A DNA stretch of 64,000 nucleotides. Source: Symsagittifera roscoffensis (Eukaryota > Xenacoelomorpha > Acoela > Convolutidae). Below, piece after piece: positions 39,320 to 49,019 of this stretch. The notes beneath the pieces are model-generated. The model saw nothing but the letters and a program-made list of their open reading frames with translations. It was not told the origin of the DNA and did not search any database. The stretch spans positions 34,725,301-34,789,300 of the forward strand of contig NC_087066.1 in assembly GCF_963678635.1 (NCBI RefSeq), written 5' to 3'. Positions within the stretch are counted from its first letter, which is position 1; the number at the start of each line of letters is the position of its first letter. The translations under genes and the position numbers were made by a program.

Positions 39320-39646
39320 TTATTTGCAATTTAAGACGATGCTTGAATCGATCTCTACCATCAGTGAATCTTTTAGAAAAAGATTTTTTAGTTGAGCCCA
39401 AGTAGTAGCATTAGTTACTTCATCAGTATACCATTCAAGAGCTGTTTCTGTTAATAGAGATCCAAACAAACTTTTTTGTCTGTGATCATAGTTAGGCTGA
39501 GCGCCAGCGTCTGTGGGTCGTTGCCCTAGTGAGAATACAATTTTATTCTCAACTGAAGTCCAAAAGGCTTTTGCGTTTAGGTCTGAATTATTTCCTGAGA
39601 ATGATACAAAAGACAAGTTAGGATGGGTGATTGAGTGATCGGCCAT
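39320..39646 (-). pseudogene. gag: Gag N-terminal fragment (108 residues)
   Basis: The frame starts 280 bp after the PBS and encodes a capsid-like start: FWTSVENKIVFSLG, KSLFGSLLTETALEWYTDEV, TWAQLKNLFLKD. The ALEWY...W..LK..F pattern is the Retrotrans_gag signature of Ty3/gypsy elements. It stops after 108 residues, whereas such Gag proteins usually exceed 250; capsid C-terminus, nucleocapsid and all of pol are absent. This places the 5' border of the internal deletion at about 39300-39340. Confidence 0.65.
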
Positions 39647-39664
39647 CTTACTTTTTTCAAGTTA

Positions 39665-39905
39665 AGATATCCAATTTAAAGTTTTGAAAATTTGAAATTT
39701 GATATTTTCAACTTTATGAAAGTTTTAAAATTTGAAGTTTTGATAATTTCAACATTTGAATTTTTGATAAATTCAATTTTTTGAAATTTGATAATTTCAA
39801 TTTTTGAAATTTTCAACTTTTTGAAATTTTGATAATTTCAATTTTTGAACTTTTTAACTCATTGAAATTTTGATAATCTCAGTTTTTTGAGATTTTGAAA
39901 ATTGA
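39665..39905. repeat. AT-rich leader built from inverted TTGAAA/TTTCAA units
   Basis: About ten imperfect units of the type TTTTGAAATTTTGATAATTT follow one another, in both senses, between the PBS and gag. The stretch could fold into a long hairpin. Confidence 0.75.
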
Positions 39906-39926
39906 GTGAATTTTTGAAACTTGTGT

Positions 39927-39944
39927 GCCTCACTGGTCGCACCA
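39927..39944 (-). other. Primer-binding site of the pol-less element
   Basis: The minus strand reads TGGTGCGACCAGTGAGGC two bases after the LTR end. A primer site starting TGG directly behind the LTR is diagnostic for LTR elements (it pairs with the CCA end of a tRNA). The tRNA species was not determined. Confidence 0.85.
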
Positions 39945-39946
39945 AT

Positions 39947-40491
39947 TATTCCAAACTAACTTGACTCAACTTATGCGATCGACCAAATTGCAGCTAGTTA
40001 GAACAAGGGTTCTTTCTGAATGTTGCTAAGACTTTCCTATTCTTATTCAACAGACAAAGTTTCTTTCACTCGTAAATAGGTATATTATTTCAAATATAGA
40101 GGACACACATCAATTTTATATCAAGAGACATTGGGGGTCTGGATTGATAGTTATCGAGATAGAGATTTGAGATTTTGGTTATTAGGATGGTTGGGGGTCT
40201 CAGTATGAGAGTGGTTGTGAGATTTGAGATTTTGAGAAAGTGATGAAGTGATGTTTGGTATATTTTCGCTTGGTTTATATACCATAGAATTTGATATTTT
40301 CAACATTCCATCTGTTGGTTAAACCAATCAGAAAGAACCAACACATGCTGTAATGTTTGCTTTTGGTGATATTTTATCAACCGAGCAAACACGTAATTTC
40401 AAGTCAAAAGTTTAAGAATTATGTTTCTGATTTCAAGTCAGAACATATGGTAAAAGTTTAATAATTCTGTTTCTGATTTCAATTCAGAACA
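39947..40491 (-). repeat. 5' LTR of the pol-less env element
   Basis: 545 bp, about 98 percent identical by eye to 32913-33457, followed on the + strand by the target duplication ATGT (40492-40495). The LTR contains TATATACC (about 40277) and CAATC-type motifs that could be promoter parts. It sits about 400 bp upstream of MIOS, in antisense orientation. Confidence 0.92.
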
Positions 40492-40888
40492 ATGTTGGAA
40501 GGACCGAATGCGCGAAAATAAAAATCAGCCAATCAGATTTCAGTAATCTAAAATTTGGAAAGAAAACGTGAAAATGAAAGAAAGTAAGCATTTCCATGGA
40601 TTTAATATTAATATTGGCCGAATATAAAACGGCAGAAATATGCAAAACTTTCAAATTGTCACTGATCGTAGGCGAATGGGAACAAATTTTATATTTCAAG
40701 GGTTTTGTTGTAAAAGAAGCAAAGTATTGCTTCATTTAATTCCTTTTAGATGAACAGCAATTATTTGTTTTCAATAATTAACTTTTGCTTTTTTTTGTTT
40801 TCGGTCATTCGCCCATGAGTTTTTCGCCCATGAGAATAGCCCCCATGAACTTGGCTCAAACAAGTAACTTAATGCATTTTCAGATCGT

Positions 40889-43618
40889 ATGAAGTTCCTC
40901 TCAAATCTTCATTTCCCTGCTTATCTAGGTGTGTTTTTGTCGAACTGTGACGAAACATCATCAATATGTTTTACCATCAAAGTTTACTCAGACGGCAAAG
41001 TTACAGATCATGGCGTTGCTTTGGAAGCAAAATACTCCGCAGTCTCTTGGTGTTGGTCAGAGACTCAAATTAGTGATTTGAACGACAGTCACTTTCTTTT
41101 TGCATGTGGGTTAAAAAACGCCAGCATATCATCAGCAGCAGCGGCAATTGTGCGGATCAATATATCAAATTTTGCAGTATCTCTTAGTGAACTTCCACCG
41201 ATAAATGCCCTTGTTAAAATTTCCAAGACCCAATCATCGCAAGAAACTATTACCCAACAGGTGTGTTGGAGGCCTAAATCTAATAACGAGTTGGCAGCTA
41301 GAGTTTCACTCGGGAATTTTTCAGGCATCTTTCTCTGGAAAAAAATCAATTTGAACAATATTTCGGCTAGTGAAGAACCGAGGCAAATACTAACAAACGA
41401 AGAGGTTCTGCAAATTGAGTGGCCATTTGAATCCACTCTGTACTTCATTTCGACTGCCTCTTCAAATACGTCAGTTATAAAAAGCTTCGATGCAACGTCG
41501 ATGACTACTGGACAACTAGCAGTAGAAATCAAAACAAGAACTAGCATGAAGTTTGACCGTTTCAGGAGTCGCTTCTCAATTATAGACGACGGAAACCTGC
41601 GAGTGTTTCAGAATAATCTGCAAGTTCATTCTATTAATCTGTGCCCTGAGAGAGAAGACGCCTCCTCCTCTCAGATGTTGCACGAGTGGAATCCAGCAGT
41701 GTGTAATCAATTGATTGTGTTCAAAGTCAGACAGAGGCTGTTAATATTAGTCGATTTCTTCTACTCAGAAGCGACTGAAGGCGCATCCCATTTCATTTCA
41801 CCTTTGAAGAGAATGTTCAACTTGAACCTGGATCGAACCGTGTCAACATTTTGCTGGGCACCATGGCAGAAAAACGCTGGATCTCAATTGATTTTCGGAA
41901 GCAGCAACTCCAAAGATATCGTACCTAAATACGTTCCAGTTCATTTAAATTCATCCGGGTTTGGGGTGAATTTTTGCTTGTCTTCCATCAGTGATAATTG
42001 TATCTACTCTATGAAGAACTTTGAGGATGACATTGCCTCCAAAATGCAAAGAAGGGCGCTGAAAAATTATGGGCCTGTAGTTGAACGTCTGCCCACGACT
42101 GATGTTACTGAGGATGAAGAAATCACTGCGCTGTGGGAGAAACTGGAACACCTGAAGAAATGCCAGAGAAGCCTGCTGAAGAGCAACGAGAAGCTGTCGT
42201 TGAAGAGTGTTGTTGGAATTCCAGGAATTGTGGATATGATAAATAACACGTCAATGCACACGCCAGTCGACAACTCAGAAACGAAGTTGAAGTTTTTTGA
42301 CCGAGAGTTAGATAACATAGTTTATGATACGATTATTAGGAAGCATTGCTTGAGCTACTGTAACTGGGAATTCAAAGTGATGAATACTGCTCAGCTAGAG
42401 AATCTGGAAAACTATGTAAACAAAGTTCACGGTGGCAATAATGAAGTAGGAGCTGCACTGGCTTGGGTCCATTCTCGTGCGCAGTTGTGTCTCACATATT
42501 TGGACAAAATACCAAATGCCGCCTTTTCTCTGGCTCTTTCCGGTCTTTCAAACAACACAAATTCAAGCCTCTGGTTTGAGAAATGTCGTTTGCTGTCTAT
42601 CGAAAACCCCTACCTACGAGCTCTTTTCGGGTTCCTAGCCAAACCGGAAGCCCCAAAAGACGTTTTGCGTGGTGATTTGACTACGTTTCCGTCTTATGGA
42701 GGTAGTAATGTGAAACACAAGAAGAGAGGGCTTCCTGCAATGCGACTGGAAGACCACGTGGCGTTTGCGCTTAAACTTCTGCCAGACAGGGAACTGCCGG
42801 GGTATTTGAATGAACTGACAAAGCTGTACACTGAGTATGGAGACTTGGACGGTCTGTTTCTGACAGGAGTGACGCCCAGGTGTCTGGACCTGTTGCAGAG
42901 TTATCTCGACAGAAGTGGGGACATTCAGACTGTGGCTCTCATTCTGGTCTTCGCCAATTCCTACTCGCACCACTTCATGTCTCAGTCGATTCAGTGGGAC
43001 GCCAGCTGTTTGCGACTCATTAATGAATGGATCGAAGAGTATCGGTCTCTGCTCGACAGCTGGGCCTGCTATGGAACCAGAGTGAAATTTGATAAAGCTG
43101 CCAGATGTTTTGATGCGGACGCACAGCCCTCCCAAATTCTTGCAGCATGTGTTTTTTGCAGTGTGCCTTTCAACGGAGCGGACAAGAAAGACAACATGCG
43201 CAAATCAAATCATGTACAAAATTTTGGCTCAGAGCCTAAAATAAGCCACTGCTGCAGTAACTGCGGTAACTTCTTACCCAGATGTGCAGTTTGTCTTCAG
43301 ATAGTGGGGACGTCGTCTGCTCACAATACGTTGACTGGCGCTCGACCTAAAGCAAAATTAAGTTCGAGTAAGATTGTACCAATAGCGGCGAATAGCGTAG
43401 ATGACAATTTTTTGACGAATAAAACACCTACCTCTAGCGTATCTAGTTCGGCAGCTGCAGTGATGAGTGCGACTAAAGTAAACAGTTTTCATAACTGGTT
43501 TGTGTGGTGCAACTCGTGTTCACATGGAGGACATGCAAGCCACATATCAGCCTGGTTCTCCTCGCACGCTACTTGTCCAGTTGAAAAATGCAAATGTCGG
43601 TGCTCTAGTTACGACTAG
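40889..43618 (+). CDS. MIOS: MIOS, GATOR2 complex subunit (WD-repeat protein Mio)
   Basis: A single open frame of 909 residues (human MIOS is 875). Residues 1-400 form the divergent WD40 propeller (YSAVSWCW, QQVCWRPKSNNELAARVS, STFCWAPWQK). Then comes DIASKMQRRALKNYG, which marks the start of the helical solenoid (about 400-740). The end holds the zinc-ribbon/RING-like domain: ACVFCSVPF, CCSNCGNFLPRCAVCLQIVG, and WCNSCSHGGHASHISAWF...CPVEKCKCRC, where Cys and His ligands are all present. MIOS works in GATOR2, which relieves GATOR1 inhibition of Rag GTPases and so activates mTORC1 on lysosomes in response to amino acids. A TTTTCAG acceptor-like site stands 5 bp before the ATG and a TAA upstream in frame, so a short 5' exon is possible; the coding part appears nearly complete. 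The gene has no introns in the coding part. Confidence 0.95.
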   Translation: MKFLSNLHFPAYLGVFLSNCDETSSICFTIKVYSDGKVTDHGVALEAKYSAVSWCWSETQISDLNDSHFLFACGLKNASISSAAAAIVRINISNFAVSLSELPPINALVKISKTQSSQETITQQVCWRPKSNNELAARVSLGNFSGIFLWKKINLNNISASEEPRQILTNEEVLQIEWPFESTLYFISTASSNTSVIKSFDATSMTTGQLAVEIKTRTSMKFDRFRSRFSIIDDGNLRVFQNNLQVHSINLCPEREDASSSQMLHEWNPAVCNQLIVFKVRQRLLILVDFFYSEATEGASHFISPLKRMFNLNLDRTVSTFCWAPWQKNAGSQLIFGSSNSKDIVPKYVPVHLNSSGFGVNFCLSSISDNCIYSMKNFEDDIASKMQRRALKNYGPVVERLPTTDVTEDEEITALWEKLEHLKKCQRSLLKSNEKLSLKSVVGIPGIVDMINNTSMHTPVDNSETKLKFFDRELDNIVYDTIIRKHCLSYCNWEFKVMNTAQLENLENYVNKVHGGNNEVGAALAWVHSRAQLCLTYLDKIPNAAFSLALSGLSNNTNSSLWFEKCRLLSIENPYLRALFGFLAKPEAPKDVLRGDLTTFPSYGGSNVKHKKRGLPAMRLEDHVAFALKLLPDRELPGYLNELTKLYTEYGDLDGLFLTGVTPRCLDLLQSYLDRSGDIQTVALILVFANSYSHHFMSQSIQWDASCLRLINEWIEEYRSLLDSWACYGTRVKFDKAARCFDADAQPSQILAACVFCSVPFNGADKKDNMRKSNHVQNFGSEPKISHCCSNCGNFLPRCAVCLQIVGTSSAHNTLTGARPKAKLSSSKIVPIAANSVDDNFLTNKTPTSSVSSSAAAVMSATKVNSFHNWFVWCNSCSHGGHASHISAWFSSHATCPVEKCKCRCSSYD

Positions 43619-44400
43619 AGTTTTTTGAGTTTGTGGAGATCTGTCAAAACAGTCATCAACAATATCAGATTTAAAACTTTTCTTTAATCATCTATATTAC
43701 CAGGACAAGCTGTTAATTTTTAGAAGTACTAAATTGTGCGTGTAGGTTGACGGAATCCGGAAACAAGCATTTGAACATGTAAAAAGCGGATGAATTCACA
43801 GGCCACAATGATTGCGGATTCCAAAGCTGTTTGTTCGTAACGTAAATTTTCCGCAAATAGTGTAAACATATTCAGCTAGCCGAAATTTGTTTGGTTTCCG
43901 CAATTTGTGCGTGAAAAATTAAGAGCTAGCTAGAACCGGCTCGGGTGTTAACATTTGAAAGCTAGCAAGAAAACGCTCATGTGAAATTTGAGACTAATTG
44001 ACCTTTCTCGAAAACTACCCTCCTGAGTTTTTAGGTTCAATGGAAATAACAGGTTTTGTAAATGTCTTCTCAATCAGAGGATATGCCTTAAAATTCTACA
44101 CAAAATGCTATTTTTGATTTTTTGAGTTTCCTGTCAAAATTGACATGAAGAGTCTAAACGAAAGAATCGGTCGCGAGAATGTTTCCTGACACCTTATTCA
44201 TCTCGCAGACTGCCATCAAATACGCTGAACTTTTCGCTGAACATAATACGCTGAACTTTTCCATTTATGCTCATCTTCCCAAAACAAATTTTTCGCCACA
44301 GAGCTTCCCTACATGCCAACATGCATGTAACAACAAGGCAATTTTCATTTTTTCAAGACAATTTGAAAAAATAAGATACAATTAGAACGTTAAAATAAAC
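43619..44400. other. Downstream of MIOS, no gene seen
   Basis: AT-rich 3' flank. TTTTGCGTGTAGG-type and poly-T tracts occur, but no AATAAA within the first 700 bp; the first is near 44394. Confidence 0.4.
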
Positions 44401-45700
44401 ATTATTTAGTACTCCTTGCACTCAACGCGGCTAGAGTTCAATGGAACTCTAGCATCAACCCAGATAAACAATCCGAGACAGTTTTGGAAAATAGAATCAT
44501 CATCAACTACGACTTAAAAGTTCTACAAGCAGAAGAATTCATTCCCTTTGAATCCTAGTCCTTTTCCCCAATTTCGAGCTTGATGTCAACAGTTAGTTAG
44601 AACTATTTCTATACAATATAGCGGAAATGTGCAAGCAAACCAGTCTATTTTGCAACTTGGAGTTCTCATCGTATTTTACGAAAATTTATTCTACTTTTGG
44701 CGTCGATTGACTTCTTCACCATGTACAAAACGAAGTTTCGGATCATGCCTTGCCTCGCTGTTCCTTGAGGGACTTTCACTAAACGCACTTAAAAGTATCA
44801 GCGACTGAAAAGGCGAAAAACCCTGGATATGGGGTCTGGCTCATAACACCGGCTTCAGTGCCATACACCTTAATTGAAGCAGTTCAATGGAACTCTAACA
44901 TCAACCCAGATAAACAATCCGAGACAGTTTTGGAAAATGGAATCAACTACGAATTAAAAGTTCTACCAGCAGAAAAATTCATTCCCTGGGCTCTACAATT
45001 CATCTACAATTTCCAGCGGCATAGTAAAATTCTCTGGATGCAATATTCGCATAATAACTTTTAAATGTGGGAGACAACTTCTCGGACCACGCATCAAAAC
45101 CAGATCAGACTTGTCTGCATGTGAGAAGCTGCCAGCAGTCAAATTCAATGTCAAACTACTTGACTCATTTTCAAATTTACTAAGCAAGTTGCCAGAAATA
45201 CATGCCGGGATATAACTATTCGAGGAATACGAGACCATTGCCCAAGAACTAGGCCGAAAATTGAAAAGGCTCTGAACCTCGTTGCACAAGCTTTTAATGG
45301 CCAATTAATGTTGACAGACTCACTAACCATGAGTGTAGCTTCCTTCATAGGATCATTGATACTGCGAGCCTTGTTTACGTGGGTCTAGCTTAAATGTAAA
45401 AAGAAAAAACATTGACTCTATGTAACTTCTGACACCTCCACTGGTAGTGGTCAAATGCTGTATCCAGAAAACTTTCAACTCCATTTCAAGACGCTTTGAA
45501 CGATATTAGAGAATACGCAAAACGAGTCAAAGCGGAAATGGCGCTCGAACTCAACGATGTGAGAGCCCAAGTTTTCACTATGCAAATGAATTGTAAAAAC
45601 CACGACATAGCCAACTCTACTATAGGACTTCAGTTCCTGCACGAAAACAGAACTCTTAAAAAAAGCAAGTTTATTTAATAAAGCGTCCACAGCATGTAAG
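44401..45700 (+). pseudogene. env: Old F/gypsy-type Env copy with internal deletions
   Basis: The block matches the env region at 49020-51120 in order but with large losses. 44425-44830 corresponds to the surface part, then the sequence jumps to the late ectodomain (GGGGTCTGGCTCATAACACC at 44831). At 44878 an 80-bp piece of the start (AGTTCAATGGAACTCTAACA) is repeated, followed by the part near 50530-50660 and, at about 45310-45400, a membrane-anchor remnant (ATAGGATCATTGATACTGCG). All frames are broken. It is an ancient relic of the same family as 46502-52028. Confidence 0.7.
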
Positions 45701-45910
45701 TTTAAACCTTAAAGAAAAGTATCACTTTCTCAATAAACCTTTAACACGTTCTAAAGATAATGTATTTATCCATGTGCCGTATATTTTTAAGCATATATAT
45801 CTTGACCAACGGACTGTGTGTGGAACTGCAGGAATTTATTGTAACCCTTAATTTTTCTACGAAAATAATGGCAGAGTGCAGAACCCATAGCAATTTTTTC
45901 AAAGATGGTA

Positions 45911-46490
45911 GTGTCACATGCCCAAATTCCGTTTATGACGACAACACTACCTACCTGGCTCATTTTTGATCATTGGCTTTTACTGTGAGACAACGAAAAC
46001 ATTTGATAGGATGAACAAAAATGTTTTAAGAGAAAACTTTCATTTGGTACATCGATAGATTCGTAGTCAATCTTACTGATAATTTTATTGAATCTATATG
46101 AGCCCTTTTAACGCCAACAAATACTTTTTGATGCTTAAACTGTTAAATGACTGAATAGATATGGTGAATGTAATGTGACCTGCTCATTAACAAGAAATCA
46201 TTCGCCTTAACTTTTTTGATGTACTCCTCTGAGCCTTTTGAGGATAACAGTCCTGCGAACAACGCAATCCGAGTAAAATCTCTCGGGTGGCCGACTTTCT
46301 TTTCATTTGGAAAGACAATTCCTGCATAATAAAATAATAGCACCCAGCACACCTGCATTGAAAAGTGATCGCAAGAAATCGGGATATGACAGACACGAAG
46401 ATTGAGAAGTGAGCTAAATCTGATCAGTTAATTGCAACTCATTTTATCGCCTTAATATCTCGACTATCATAAAGACTTTGTGGCTAATCA
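45911..46490 (+). repeat. Old diverged LTR of the same family
   Basis: It starts TGTCACATGCCCAAATTCCG behind the old env copy and includes segments similar to the younger LTR, for example CCTGCGAACAACGCAATCCG, ATCTCTCGGG and CATTTGGAAAG. It is diverged with an internal insertion. It would be the 3' LTR of the old element. Confidence 0.6.
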
Positions 46491-46501
46491 ATAAAACCCC
46501 T

Positions 46502-47047
46502 TGTCACATCCCTAAATTCCATTTATGGGTGTGATTCATTATTTGACCCTACCAAATTACTTGAAGGCACTTTTTGGTATTTACGACCACGAGCTATATT
46601 TTCTTTGAGACAAACAGGAGATGTGAACGAGGGAACAAGCAAACATCATTACGAAGAAACAGGAAGTAAACATTTGAACTCAAATAATAAACTCCGAAAA
46701 AGTCTTGGCGATTAAAAACAGAGTGGCCAACCTTTGCTGACAACTTTGTTAAATAAATTTGATGAGTGTAAATACTAACATACACTCTTGGTTTATAAAC
46801 TTTGTAAAATCCATCGAGAGATATCCGCGAGAGTGACCAGCTTGACTCGAAATTTAAAGCTCTGCCTAAACTTCTTTCTCTGTCCTTTGAGCTTTCAAGA
46901 GGAATACCGCCCTGCGAACTGAACGACATCCGATATATCTCTCGGGCATAGAACTTTCCTCGTCATTTGGAAAGTAACTAAATAACAAACTCAGTAATAC
47001 TCAGAGAAACCTTCAGAGACCTCACATAAATAAAATGAGATATGACA
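46502..47047 (+). repeat. 5' LTR of the second pol-less element
   Basis: 546 bp, TGTCA...TGACA, preceded by the target duplication CCCCT. Directly followed by the PBS-like TGGTGATAGGAATGGG (47048-47063). Confidence 0.9.
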
Positions 47048-47368
47048 TGGTGATAGGAATGGGATTTTAAAATTTTAAGAACGTTGGATCCTAGAGATGA
47101 CTTTTGGCTATGACTAGGATAAAAAATTAGATGAATACATTTTGAATTGCGCTAGGGAGAAGTTTTTTAAGATTTCAATATAATGAAAAACAAAGAAAAT
47201 GCCAAGTGAAAAAATTGTATACTAACAGAGTTTGAGCGTAGCAGTACTTTGCGCCCCGATAAACACGCACTGCAACCTCCAACGAATATATGGACACCTA
47301 TTTAGTGATCTGTTTTGGCCTGCTGATAATTTCTTTGGCCTCTTCTTAATATGAACATGAATTTATTG

Positions 47369-48417
47369 TCAGGATGTTTTTGTTTCCATAATTTTTGACA
47401 GAGAAAAGGTTGAGTTACCTGTTCGTTTTTGCCTGTAGTTCTCTGTTTTTGCAATGTTATTGGGCATAGCGCGCCATTTCTTCCGGGAATTATACGCTCT
47501 CTTTGGTTTTTCGAATCCTGCGTCTATTTCTCGTACCATAAGATCACCAGCGTCACACGCCAAATCCTGCGCAAACTTTCTTCGTAGCGGAGTTCTCTTC
47601 TGCCATAGAAGCTCCTTAACTGGTTCTCCAATCCTCAGAGCGTACCGATTTTCTACTTCCTCAAATCTAGATTTATCAGAAGGCCGACTAGCCTCAAATC
47701 CGGTCACAAGAGCCGGCCACGAGAGAGTAAGGACAGCTATAAAAGCTCCTGATGGTTGCACGACTAAGTTTCCAGGTCGTGTAAAAATAGCAAATATTTG
47801 ATAAAGAAACTCCCTAGGACCTCTTTCGATCAAATCAATGAAACCTTCCAGGCTCTTTGCGTTCTGGTAGAGAAAATAAGAAGCAGGTCCTGGATTCGCA
47901 ACAACATCAAGTTTTGTTTCAAAAAGCGTGCAGGATGTAGAGTCATCTGCTTCTGTCTCAATATGTGCTTCAGTAAACCAGGGTTCAAGTGACAGTAGCG
48001 CATCGGAACTCTAAAAGCATAGACGGGCGGAATGACCATCTCAGAAACTCTTTCAACAGAAAAAGACCACGATAGGGATTTTTCAAAATCCTCCGATTGT
48101 ATTTCTCGGAACTCCCTGTTTGTCATATGGTGCCTCATTAGTGTCGAGTTCAATTCGTTTACGTCTTGGCACGCTTTCAGTTAAAATGATAACGGGTTTT
48201 CACATTGAACACTTCCTGGTTGATTATTTCTATCGGTTTCTTAAACCAGTCAGTTTTTCCAGTCGACACAATCTACCAATCCATCACTTTTGGCTTTCTC
48301 ATTTAGTTCTTTTCATGTCCTGTAACCTTTCCCGCTAATTGTTTGGAGTGGTTTCCATCCTTTTTCACGAATACATTCTTCAGTCAGCTCAGGGATTGAG
48401 TTTAAAAAGGACATTGC
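47369..48417 (-). pseudogene. Antisense gene relic inside the element, methyltransferase-like end
   Basis: On the minus strand a frame starts at 48417 (MSFLNSIPELTEECIREKGW) and is interrupted repeatedly. Its clearest parts are 48153-47830 and 47833-47369. The latter encodes FLYQIFAIFTRPGNLVVQ, then a small-residue strand, a GFE motif and RFEEVENRYALRI. This resembles the C-terminal part of Dam/N4-N6 DNA methyltransferases (FxKPGDxVxDPFxGxxT...GxE...F..A..R), with the DP and G positions altered. The resemblance is by eye and partial. It could be a captured host or transposon gene. It is oriented against the element. Confidence 0.35.
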
Positions 48418-48670
48418 GCGATATTATTGCACTTAGCAAATATCAAAAACAGAATCTGAAAAGGAAACACATGCAATTAGTATACATCAAATACGACACC
48501 TGAACACTGTTGTGCACAGTGTACTTTCTATATTCGGTATAAAAGGCCAATTGCAAATTTACTTTCGCATTAACACAGATTACAAAGCAAATTTCTATGT
48601 AAATGTAACTAACAGTTTTAGATCAATTTGAAAACAGTTAAATTAACTAAAACAACGTCTAAGACAACAA

Positions 48671-48946
48671 CTAAATCCAAACAAACACCCAAAACAAAAA
48701 CAGCACACATAATGGCAACAACACAAAGCTCAAGTTCATGCTCTCGTCTTCTCTAACATCATCTTCCACTTTTTCTTTCCAATCTCCACATACCCCCATC
48801 CAATCAGTTATACAAGGTCTCCCTTCTTTCGCGCACATTCTCTTCTCATAGCAAAAAACAGAGATGTCTTGGTCTTTCAAATACACTTCCTCACAAGCAA
48901 AATTACAGCAGACAAGAGAAAACAAAGGAATCAACGCAAATATCAT
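48671..48946 (-). CDS. Small Cys-rich secreted or membrane-anchored protein (91 residues)
   Basis: The frame has a clear signal peptide (MIFALIPLFSLVCCNFA), a short cysteine-rich domain with about seven Cys in 40 residues (CEEV...CYEKRMCAKEGRPCITDWMGVC), an acidic stretch and a C-terminal hydrophobic helix (LSFVLLPLCVLFLFWVF). The layout fits a tiny type I membrane or GPI-anchored protein. It is antisense within the pol-less element, between the methyltransferase-like relic and env. It may be a passenger gene or a chance frame; the full domain logic argues for a real one. The family is unknown. Confidence 0.4.
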   Translation of the reverse strand: MIFALIPLFSLVCCNFACEEVYLKDQDISVFCYEKRMCAKEGRPCITDWMGVCGDWKEKVEDDVREDESMNLSFVLLPLCVLFLFWVFVWI

Positions 48947-49019
48947 TTTTCAACAGTCTGAAAAATTAAGATACATTTAGAGCTTTAAAAAATAATAAAA
49001 CATTATTTAGCAGTCCTTG

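Larger units (their letters stand above)
32913..40491 (-). mobile_element. Pol-less LTR element with duplicated env (complete ends, TSD ATGT)
   Basis: Two 545-bp LTRs (32913-33457 and 39947-40491) bound a 6.5-kb interior. ATGT flanks both ends (32909-32912 and 40492-40495). Read on the minus strand the order is 5' LTR, PBS (39944-39927), AT-rich leader, a short gag start, two tandem copies of a broken glycoprotein gene, a small ORF and the 3' LTR. There is no RT, RNase H, protease or integrase. By eye the LTRs differ at about 10 of 545 positions, so the insertion is fairly young. It would need a helper element for movement. Confidence 0.9.
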
